Below are positions 54,591 through 64,000 of a stretch of 64,000 nt of DNA, piece after piece. A program made the translations under genes and the position numbers. Position 1 is the stretch's first letter. Every line of letters begins with the position of its first letter. This stretch comes from Tetranychus cinnabarinus (Eukaryota > Arthropoda > Arachnida > Trombidiformes > Tetranychidae). Below the pieces are notes generated by a model, which did not search any database, was not told where the DNA came from, and saw only the letters and a list, made by a program, of their open reading frames with translations. The stretch covers positions 1,736,001-1,800,000 of the forward strand of contig WHVY01000003.1 of assembly GCA_022266195.1 (NCBI GenBank). The letters are read 5' to 3'.

Positions 54591-55196
54591 ATGAAATTAA
54601 ACGCTAAAGTTAAATCCATTGGAGTCAAAGATGTCAACCAATCTATTTTGGTAGAACGTGTTGCTGATTTCCTTAAAAAGTAAGTAGCATATCTTTTAAA
54701 CAGCTCTAAGTGACCGGTTCATTTGCTTAGTCTATTCTGATCACTAGTTTTAAATATTAGACTTGATTTTCATGAAATTAATTTCAATCCTTTGTTTCAT
54801 TATGTCTCCAGATCTGGCAAATTACCAATCCCTGCTAAACTCGACATCGACATTGTTAAAACTGGTCTTTTCAAGGAGTTGGCACCTTTTGATCCAGATT
54901 GGTACTATGTGAGATGTGCTGCAATTGCACGACATTTATACCTTAGATCACCATCAGGAGTAGGATCCCTTAAACGAGTATTCGGAGGTAGATACCGACG
55001 TGGTGTAAGACCTTCACACTTCTGTCAGGCTAGTGGTTCGGTTATTAGGAAATGTGTACAAAGCTTGGAAGCTTTAAAATGGGTTGAGAAGGACCCCGCC
55101 ACTGGTGCCCGCAAATTGACTTCACAAGGAGTCCGTGATTTGGATAGACTTGCTGCCCAACAAAAAGCAACAACCAGAAGCGAAGTGATTGTGTAA
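54591..55196 (+). CDS. RpS19: 40S ribosomal protein S19
   Basis: Two exons, 54591-54679 and 54812-55196 (phase 2), give 157 residues, close to the family length of about 145-157. Hallmarks: VKDVNQ near the N-terminus, FLKKSGKLPIP across the intron, ELAPFDPDWYYVRCAAIARH, LYLRSPSGVGSLKRVFGGR, GVRPSHFCQASGSV, and ALKWVEKDPATGARKLTSQG near the C-terminus. It is needed for 40S maturation. The N-terminus is a few residues longer than in vertebrates. Confidence 0.97.
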
Positions 55197-57257
55197 AGAT
55201 TTTCACTTTAATTCGTATTAAAATGATAAATTAACAGTCTAACGTTACAAAGCAATTTTTTTCTTATTCTCTCGTGAAGCTATTTTTCCAAGCAATGTGC
55301 AAGTCAAAGCATTTGTTTTTAAGCTTCCAAAAACAACAGAAGGCGACGCAAAAATGTGTTATTGAACCTTCTGAGAGATAAGCCTACATCCAGTCAATCA
55401 ATACGCGAGTTTTCTGTTCATTTTTTCTAACCTTGGCTCTAAATTGAAGGCTTTTAAATTAGGCAGCTCTTCTAAACGATCCGGAAGTTTTTGATTCTAC
55501 TTTATATTTAATTCAGTGATAATTGAGTCTCGCTTGGTTTATATCGATAAATTATCGAACAAATATATTGAATTAACTAGTGCAATTATGCAATTAGAGT
55601 AAAATTAATCCAGACTCAGACTAATTAAACCAAATGTTCTGTTAATCAACTTCATAATTGAATATTCAGTAAATGATACTTTTAAAATGAAATATACACC
55701 ATTACAGTTGGACAATTAATTGTACATACTGATAGATTGATTTGTAATTAGAAACTTAATTTTGTCAACATGGAGGCATGAAATGCTAAATGATATGATT
55801 ATTGGCGCAGCAAATCAAACCAGACCAGGCGTCTTAATCAATAGTTTGAAATGAGAATTGAAAATGAAATTAAAAATTATCTTCGGAGAAGCAATAATCA
55901 AATAACGATGAACTATTTGTTGATGTAAACAACTGATTGAAATCAGTAGAAGGAATCTTGAAACATAAAATGAATACAATCTTGGATAAACGCGTATAAA
56001 CTTACCTCGAAAGGCTCCTCATCTTACCTGTATTCAATTCATCTCTCTCTTTCTCCTCTCTTTCTCTCTCTTTGTTCTTCCCATTTCTATCATTCTTATC
56101 ATTATCATCCTTACCTGTTTAAGTAAAAGTGTTTAGCCCACCTAATAAACTTGGAATTAAATTTCCGTGGCGCCCAACTAGTTTAGTTAAAAACCTTACC
56201 TTGGTACAAACAAAACTCAACTCTAATCAACAATTGAGAATTCAATTTCATCGTTGAATCATTCTTACTTTATCTTAAAATTAATATTTCCAACTTTTTA
56301 TCAATTCATTTCATTGGTTACATACAAAAGGATTAACAAGTAAATCTAATTCTTAATTATTTTCCAAACTCTTTTCTACTCTCCGTTAGCTTAATCTGTG
56401 TAACTTTACCTAAACCCTTAACCTGGTTATCCTGTTGATTGAATCGGGGCTCATAATCACCTAAATTACATTTATATTAATTGATTCTTTTTTTCTCATT
56501 TTGTTTACTATTTAAAGTGAAATTTCATCTCAAAGATCCATCAGTCGAAAGGCCAACCGTTGATTTTAAAATGAGTGATGATATAATCACGGATAGTAAA
56601 AATTACCTCTCAAGTGGTAAGTTTCATTCAAATTATAACTAATTTACTCTAATATCAAACCTTTAACACAAAGTTGATTTATTGATGATTTATTTGATTG
56701 CAACACAATCTATTCTCAGCTTTTCAAGTCAATTAATTCAAGAAGCAATCACCATTTAACCACAAAAAATGGCTAACTGATGATAATGATAATGATGATG
56801 ATTTGCTGAATCAATCTTTGAATTGATTATGCGGTTTGTTTGCAAATATAAATTGTTGATCATAGAAGTTTCTTCCTTTGATCAACTTTTCTCTATCAAA
56901 TCTATTAAAAATACATTTCCAATCTAATCGTAATCATGATGATTGTCAATTTTTTTAACTTTTTACCTTCACTCAGGCAATGAAAATACATTATCTGACA
57001 TTGATAATGACTAACTAATCGAGGTAAAAACAGCTAGATTTTCATAAACTAAATAATACAATTACAATTTTTGCGTTCATCACTTGCTATCACAACAGCA
57101 AACCGTAATCAAAGCAAAAAAATCATCAATCAAAAGAGAGAGAGAGAAAGATAGAGATTTTGAGAAAAATTAGTGAAATCAGTTTGTATGAATTTTTAGC
57201 AAACCTTAGTTATTTTTGTGCAATAATCGTTGTTAATCAAATTGTATGTAACCAAAT
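55197..57257. other. Intergenic and 5' region of the CAP-Gly gene
   Basis: Contains the RpS19 3' UTR, a CT-rich microsatellite at about 56040-56075, an AG run at 57138-57150 and a candidate upstream first exon of the CAP-Gly gene at 56571-56616. Otherwise AT-rich with no recognised feature. Confidence 0.5.
56571..56616 (+). other. Candidate alternative first coding exon of CAP-Gly gene
   Basis: ATG AGT GAT GAT opens a 15-codon frame (MSDDIITDSKNYLSSG) that ends in phase 1 at a good donor, GTAAGT. An acceptor ACAACAG before 57310 would continue it in the CAP-Gly frame (A-E-K-L-Q-S), bypassing the ATG at 57258. That acceptor has a poor pyrimidine tract, so this is speculative. Confidence 0.35.
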
Positions 57258-59360
57258 ATGATCTGTAACTCTTGTGGCTTAACAAAGGATAAAAAGTTCA
57301 TAACAACAGCCGAAAAATTACAATCAAAATCAAACTCTTTATCCTCTTGTCCGATAAAATCATGCTTGAAGAAGCGATCATCAATACCACCTTCACCTCC
57401 ACCTCCAACCATTAGTCAGTCTAACTCTTCCAATTCCTCTTCCACCTCAACATCAACATCATCATTATTGTTTTCCTCGCACGAAACCATTTTAGCCCAA
57501 TGTGATGAATCCTTAGCTAAACTTCGTCTCACTTTTACAGATGGGTTAATCGATGATTACATAGTTGGTGATCGAGTCTGGGTCGATGGCAATAAACCTG
57601 GTTACATCCAGTTTATCGGTGAAGTGCACTTTGCTGATGGTGATTGGGCTGGTGTTGTTCTTGATGACGCACTTGGTAAAAACGCTGGTTCAGTGAGTGG
57701 CAGAAGGTACTTTTACTGTGAACCAAAACGAGGTTTATTTTGTAGACTCGGCAGACTTTCTCGGTATCCATATTCATTTGGTAAATCAACTCCAGATTCC
57801 GGGATATCTGGTGACAATGAAGGTGATCCAATAGCCAAAGGACTTCGTCGTCAATTTAAATCGACAAACTCCTTCTCACGAGGAGGCTCACCAAGTCGAT
57901 CTCTCAGCTCGGATCGTAGTCGATCATTGAGTAGATCAGTGAGTCGATCACCTGAATCGTCACGCTGGTTGTCATCTTATTCGGAAACAATGCATCATGA
58001 CCCTCGATGTCCATCAGCACTTTCCTCTTCAACTCGTCGAACTGTGTCTCCAAAACGTCATCGCTCTGTTAGTCCTTTATCTCGATATAATTGGGTAAAC
58101 GACGAGGATCTGAATGATATTATGCACGATGACTATAATTACGATACAAAGACATCAAAAGTTTATTCTTATACACTCCCTCGCAAGCCTGCTTCAACAT
58201 TCACAACCGTTTCTACTGTTACAACCACTGTTGATGGTCAATACAAGCCTGGTCCACTTCGCCTTGGTGATAAGGTTTTCGTCAATTCCTCTAAAGGTCT
58301 TCTTACTGGTCGACTTAGATTCCTTGGAACCACTCATTTTGCACCTGGACAATGGGCTGGTGTTGAATTAGATGAACCACATGGTAAAAATGATGGACAA
58401 GTTGCTGGTAAAAGGTGAGTTGTTTCCTTTGATTTAATGATTGTTATAAAACCAAAATACCATTCAAGGTAAACTTTTTTGGATAATAACTGTGAACACT
58501 AAAAAATATAAGCTTAAATTATAATTGTGCTTCCTAACCAACCCAGAAGTAAATTCAGAAGCTTTCTTATAAGCAACTTTACATCTTATGCGCTCTTTGG
58601 TTACTTTACTTGCCTACTCTGTGTGAACTCATATCGTCACCTTTATTTCACTATTAGACTCTGTTCGAACATTTAAATTTTACCAGTTATGATTAGATCA
58701 GCTATTTTTTATCACCAATTTCAATGTCAATGTTTCATTTATATTGTCAATCTGTAATGTAGATTTGTTTGATCGATTTCATAGCAATTTGAAAATTCAC
58801 ACGAACGTAAAATGAGATAAATGGTTGAACGATTTTAGATAATTTCAGCAGAAAATTTTTTAGTATTAATATTAATTTTAGGATATCCTTGATGATTCCT
58901 GTGTGTTCTGATCTTAATAAAAAACAATTTACAAATACAATGGAAATGACAACATTAAACATAGTGCATAACACAGCCAGCAAGTCTCAAGGCTGATTGC
59001 TAATTTTTTTAATGTAATTTAGCGAATAATTAAATTTGTTCTGGTGTTTTCTTCCATGGTAATCATCACCATTGAATCACGCAAAAAATAGACAAACAAG
59101 TTTTATAATTGTTTAAGATTTCATTTACATTGTTTGTTTGTCAAATTTAAATAATTTGAGATACACTACTCGAAGAATCGATAATTTAATTCACGCAAAT
59201 TAATTCAACCAACTAACCTTTACTCTTAATTTCAACCAACAGATACTTCACTTGTCGATCTAGATATGGATTATTTGCTCCAGCCTACAAAGTTGTTAAA
59301 GCTGATCCCAATCGGATGACGACAGTAACCAAAACCATTCGAAATGGACCAAAATTTTGA
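57258..59360 (+). CDS. Two-CAP-Gly microtubule plus-end protein, CLIP-like
   Basis: Two exons, 57258-58414 and 59243-59360 (phase 2), give 424 residues. A Ser/Pro-rich N-terminus precedes CAP-Gly 1 (about residues 103-168) with the GKNAG variant of the tubulin-tail-binding motif. A Ser/Arg-rich linker (SRSLSSDRSRSLSRSVSRSP) typical of CLIP basic regions follows, then CAP-Gly 2 (about 334-405) with canonical GKNDG, split by the intron. CAP-Gly domains bind the EEY tails of tubulin and EB1. The protein ends 20 residues after CAP-Gly 2: there is no coiled coil or zinc knuckle as in CLIP-170, so it is a short CLIP or a short isoform whose 3' exons lie elsewhere. Confidence 0.88.
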
Positions 59361-61725
59361 GAATCCATGGTCAACCAATGTTTACCTGATTAGAGTTGAT
59401 CACTGAAGTAGGATCTGATTATCCTTATTGACGTAAATTGAGCAAAATGGTAAAGCCACGCAAAGAGATTAACATTTGGATTACAACCTTTGATGAATGC
59501 TTTTTCTGTTTCTTTTTGGCACTCTTCTAACTTAATCGCAATCCATTGATATTGGACAAACGTTTAAAGATTTATGGACCTAACCAGTACCATAGTTATT
59601 AATAAGGATACAATCTAATCGCAGATTAGCTTCAATCAAAGTTTAATTTTGTGTTCACTACCTTTTTGTTTTGTCTACTGATTCCTTCATCTATTCATTA
59701 TTGGATCAGTGCCCTGTTAACCAGCTAACTTAATATACAATTTCAGCCTAAAACTCCTGTAATTGGACTTTTGATTACAATTTCATCGACATTTTTTATT
59801 TATACTTTGATTAAATTTTTCGTTTGTCAGTGTCAGCAGCAAAAAAACCAATGTATTTCGCGTTTCATCGATTCATTATTAAACAGTTTTTCAAATGAAT
59901 TAAACTCAGCTTTTATTCACTTCCTTAGTTGCGATTTATTGCTTAAAATCAGATTAAATGATATCAAAAATAATTCCATCTAGAAAAATAGATAAAAATG
60001 ATGATAAATATCAAATGTCCATAAGATAATTAAAAGATTGAATCATTTAGTTTCATCCTAAAAATAATCAAATATCTTCTCCTTTATCTCTGTTTCAACA
60101 TTCTGGTTAGAGATTACGCCTTATTAAACGCAACACCCATTAGATTCTTGATATATTTCAGAGTTTAAATTCAGTTCACAGTTTTACAAATTGCTTGTTA
60201 GATCAAAGGGTTTGTTAGAGGTTTGAAGCCGAAAGTCATTAACTTGATTTACACAGTAAATCATCGGTTAAGATCGGAATTTTGTTGATTGCTTTTGGTT
60301 CCTTTTATCAGCCTTGAGATATTAAATATTGTAGCTGATTGATATTTCATTGGAAAATCATGAGATTCGGTAAATCTTTATAAATTATTCAGTTGAATAA
60401 AATTCCTACAGTCTCAACTTGTGTAGGCTTTGAACAAGGTTATAACTAGAAAAATTCATCACAATTATATTTTGTGTTTCAATCAAGCTACATGTCGAGC
60501 TATATCAATGGACAGAAGTATGGAATCAGTGGGTTGAAAGGTAATTAATTCCCATGAGATTTAACTATAAAGCTAAATTGTGAAGATTCGTTGATAAAAA
60601 AGCTTTAAAAAGGTCATTGCCAAGAAGTGCGAAAAGCCAAGGCTAACAACAACATTAGCTATTAACCAGATTTTCAATCGCTGGGAATACAATTAAATTT
60701 TGTCAAGCCTACAAAAAGGCAAATCCTCAAACAAGTGAAAAATTACAAAAGATTTACTCAGCATAACTAAATGATGATCAATCGGTTTTCAAGCAATTCA
60801 GTTTGCTATTCCACTCTAATTGTTACCATGCGATTTATTCAGGTAAAGTCTGGCAATAAAATTCAATGACTTCTCAATTAAACAAAATATGCTATTCTCT
60901 GCCTGGTAAAGGTGTAAAAGTTTGATAAGCCCATTATACAGCATTAAAAGCAAGTGTTTTTATGACTAAACAAAAGGTTATACGATTCCCTTGATTATTT
61001 GAATAGTTTAATTCTGGCATCTTCATTCAGGGCTAAACCGGAGAAACCAAATTGTCAGGAAAGGAGAGGAATGATCAATCAAAAAATCCCATTTCCACCA
61101 TTAAATGTCACATGGATAAATATATCGATTCATCCTTTTTTCAATCCAAGATTTCTGGTTAGGTTGATGGTGAAAATTATTTAAATTGTGGAGGAAGTAA
61201 ATGAAGGATTCCAATCTTGTTGTTTTTGTTGATGCTGGTGATGGGCAAACTCACGCAATCAGGTAAATGTTGTTGTCTTAGAGAAACAAAATACTGAAGA
61301 TAGAACTACTATTTTCAAAGCTGTTATTAAATAATCCAAAGGAGGAAGAAGAGATTGATCAAGGGCAATTTAATACAAACAAACAAATACAAATTAAGAT
61401 TGAAAAAAAATGATGGCAACGAATTTGATTACAACCGTTGATGTTTACTTTCAAGTTCACTGGAAATGTCCTTCAGACTGGAATCAAACTTTCAATTTTA
61501 TACATCTATTGATTTGGCCAACATAAAACAAAGGACTTTAATACAGACAACAGTTAAATGAGAAAATCAATAAGGACAATCGATAAACTTAACTACTTGA
61601 CTCAACAAACCATAGACTTCAGTCAGCTGGATGTTAGTCGATACATTTAGGTTAAACCAGATTAATTGTCCAATTAAAAGCTGTCAATTGGTGGATCGAA
61701 AATTAAGAGTCACGTGATTAGAAAG
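59361..61725. other. Intergenic, nothing recognised
   Basis: AT-rich spacer after the CAP-Gly gene. Frames at 59771-59983 and 60999-61184 are short and match nothing I know. If the CAP-Gly gene has further 3' coiled-coil exons, I could not see them here. Confidence 0.5.
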
Positions 61726-61797
61726 GTGACAATGGTGTAATGGTTAGCATTGATGCTTCCCAAGCAATAGATCCGAGTTCAACTCCCGGTTGTTGCA
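61726..61797 (+). tRNA. tRNA-Gly (anticodon CCC), slightly degenerate
   Basis: A 72-nt cloverleaf of the same outline as the tRNA-Gly at 62369. Acceptor arm GTGACAA pairs with TTGTTGC (two G-U pairs), the A box is TGGTGTAATGG, the anticodon loop is TTCCCAA (CCC), the T loop is TTCAACT, and the discriminator is A. There is an A-A mismatch in the anticodon stem and an A-C mismatch in the T stem. A T-run terminator follows. No CCA is encoded, as expected for a eukaryote. Functional or recently decayed. Confidence 0.7.
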
Positions 61798-62368
61798 TCA
61801 ATTTTTATCACAATTAACTTCGATTAACTAAAGACAGTTTACATTCAATTAATAAACTGTCCTTTGATTATCAGATTTATAAGCAGCGAGTAAATGGGAA
61901 TCTTGAAAATGTTTAACAAATGGAACTATGAATTCACTAATATTGAGTTTACATTTGTTTTTGGATACATTCCCAGTTCTTTGTTTATTATCATAACTCA
62001 TATTGCTCTGTATTAGTGGAAATCCAATGTTCTTATCATGCATTATTATTGATAAAGCAATAGATTCAAATTAAAAGGTTAAAGATAAATGCGACAATAT
62101 AAGATCTAGTAATTGTTCAATTGAAAACATGTATACAAATAATAATAATGTAATTATTATCATATTAATAAAAGGTTTCCCTTGTTTTTTGATAACAATC
62201 ATGTTCACTCTTTATTTTCATCTTTACCTTCATGTGTATGAATAAATTGTATACAAATTTAGTTAACACGAAGTAATTACCTTAATCAATCATAATCAAA
62301 CAAAATAACAACGAAATTTCGTGCTTTTGCTGTTTATCAATTATGTTTTGGCCTGATCTTGTATGTGA
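61798..62368. other. Spacer between the two tRNA-Gly genes
   Basis: AT-rich and unannotatable. The minus-strand frame at 61849-62043 is not recognisable. Confidence 0.5.
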
Positions 62369-62440
62369 GCGTCAGTGGTATAACGGTTAGCATAGTTGCC
62401 TTCCAAGCAATTGATCCGGGTTCGACTCCCGGCTGACGCA
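62369..62440 (+). tRNA. tRNA-Gly (anticodon TCC)
   Basis: A canonical 72-nt cloverleaf: acceptor GCGTCAG with CTGACGC, D arm GGTATAACGGTTAGCATA, anticodon loop CTTCCAA (TCC), T arm CCGGG-TTCGACT-CCCGG, discriminator A. B box GGTTCGACTCC is consensus. The Pol III terminator TTTTTT follows directly. It closely matches metazoan tRNA-Gly(TCC). Confidence 0.97.
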
Positions 62441-62589
62441 TATTTTTTGCAATTTATACAATTTATTTGATTGTAATTAAGTTATTTTGGCTCTCTTTAT
62501 GATTCCCAGCCAATTTGATAACAATTGGTTCAAGTTAAGATCTTAATCTTGTGATTTTACCAGGCTATTGACTTCTATTGACTTTTATT

Positions 62590-64000
62590 AAATTTTATTG
62601 ACGTAACTTTAAGCATAAAGCAGAAATGCACTTGTTCTGAAAGTTTTTGTTTCTTTACAACAGGTCAAGTTCGATTTCCATTCGGATTTCCAACATTCAG
62701 TTGACCATAGGAATTAGATTTAAACTTAATATTCGTCGATGAAATTTCTTATGAACATCAGCGATCGAACAATTTTGTCGACAGTTCTATTGATTTTATC
62801 ATTGACCATTAAGCACTTTGACCATAAATATTTCGAAATTGACTATTAGTCTATTTGCAAAATGGTCGTCAACAATAAAGAAACTTATTTATTGATACAT
62901 TGTCTAAGCTGTTGATGCTAAACAACTACAACCTGTATCAAAAAGTAGTTAATTTAAGTACCGTAAACCCTATTCTTTATAAAGTTCCAAAAAAGTTTGA
63001 TATGGTTTTCTGTCCATTAAACTATCTTTTACACGCAAAATAATTCAATCGTCAATTTGTACATAGCGTCAAAATTGAAGCGAAAGAACAAGACAGAGCT
63101 TCCATCATTGGATTCTAATTTAATTACAAAACCTTCATTCACAATTTAAGTGAAAATTTGCATATAATTACTGTTTAGTCATTGACGAGATGTTTTAGGA
63201 CACAAATTGGACTAAGTTTTGTATCGAAATGGCCTAAGTAGCAACTTCAAGTATCATAAATCGTCTTCTTCAATACGATGCATAAACAATTGTTTTCACA
63301 TTCGCAGTTTAATAACGCATTAGTTTATTGTAGAAATTAGCGAAACTATCTGCAATATTTAAATCTGATCAATGCTCAAGGTGTTCAATTCAATTCTTAA
63401 ATGATTAATAGCAAAAATTAGACTAATAATTGTGATTTTACACCAAGAAATGCTTAAATCACAGCGAATTAAAGCTTAATAAACCCTCATATTTGCTTAC
63501 TATGCATAATAAGCACTATTTACAACTTTACAATTTTGACGATGCAATATTAGGCACTGTTTGAGAACCACTTTGAGTTGAAAGTTGAAACTTTATGGGT
63601 TTGTAGAGGAATGCTAACTGAATCAATGAGTGCTACTAAAATGTTTCTCAGATGAACGGTTTTAGCGCAAATACAGGTCAAAGCTGAAACTTCGATTCGC
63701 TTTTGTGCGATTGTAGAACTAGATTTTTTCAAGAGATTCATTTTCGTGGGATGAATTTTGATGGGCAACCAATCAATGTATTTATTTTAATCAATAACCT
63801 TTTCGATTTCTGGATAAAGAGATAAGTTCGATTTTCAGTTAGATCGACAGATCTTTGAGACCGTATAAGTTAGGAGGCTGAAACCTGATATGCAAGCATA
63901 AAAATTAATTGTACACACTGGAAATAAAACAATTTTTTCAAGTTATTGATAGTTCTCTTGATTTTGGACGTTGACCTGAAAAGTTTGACCATCGATATTT
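62590..64000 (+). repeat. Second copy of the ~1.15-kb repeat family, cut by window edge
   Basis: Collinear and same orientation as 4440-5860: for example TTTAAGCATAAAGCAGAAAT near 62609 recurs near 4458, the block at about 63175-63215 matches 5021-5062, and 63645-63780 matches 5497-5620. The copy begins abruptly inside the unit at about 62590 and is still running at 64000, where it reaches the point just before the palindrome centre of the first copy. The minus-strand frame at 63550-63768 is repeat sequence, not a gene. Confidence 0.85.

Overview
This is a eukaryotic nuclear window with split genes, mostly short introns (about 60-150 nt), GT-AG junctions and AT-rich intergenic DNA. The protein content is animal. 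A compact arthropod genome fits best, and my specific guess is an acariform mite of the spider-mite type (Tetranychidae). That guess rests on compactness, very AT-rich short introns and a nuclear-receptor protein that has only a ligand-binding domain and resembles HR96, a gene type I recall as expanded in Tetranychus. I could not run a search, so the species is inference. I rebuilt the gene models by hand. Every proposed exon chain keeps its reading frame across all junctions.

Layout. 1-9301 is gene-poor and contains a 3-kb palindromic repeat (about 4190-7270). 9302-10317 (+) is a secreted CAP/SCP protein. 10804-26161 (-) is the complete cytoplasmic dynein 1 heavy chain, including two alternative 196-nt exons for the microtubule-binding domain. 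27316-27845 (+) is a CPYC glutaredoxin. 29516-30820 (+) is a DIPK1/FAM69 kinase-like ER protein. 31666-34201 (+) is an anoctamin-10-like protein. 35224-37231 (-) is PTAR1. 37591-38586 is a large inverted repeat forming the divergent promoter between PTAR1 and mitochondrial ribosomal protein L24 (38719-39471, +). 39548-39812 is a decayed partial copy of the CCDC186 region. 40682-42215 (-) is the DBD-less nuclear receptor. 43870-47157 (-) is CCDC186, diverging from TRAPPC11 (47921-52197, +), whose first intron holds a small Tc1/mariner-like MITE. 52402-54082 (-) is a secreted IGFBP-like/thyroglobulin-type-1 protein, diverging from ribosomal protein S19 (54591-55196, +). 57258-59360 (+) is a short two-CAP-Gly CLIP-like protein. 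Two tRNA-Gly genes lie at 61726 and 62369, and a second copy of the palindromic repeat family runs from about 62590 off the right edge.

Function. Most genes are unrelated housekeeping genes packed closely. A loose cell-biological theme is microtubule and membrane traffic (dynein, CLIP-like protein, TRAPPC11, CCDC186, anoctamin), but nothing suggests an operon or gene cluster. The most interesting observations are the frame-locked, mutually exclusive dynein microtubule-binding exons, the nuclear-receptor-like protein without a zinc-finger domain but with an LxxLL motif, and the perfect 268-bp inverted promoter arms.
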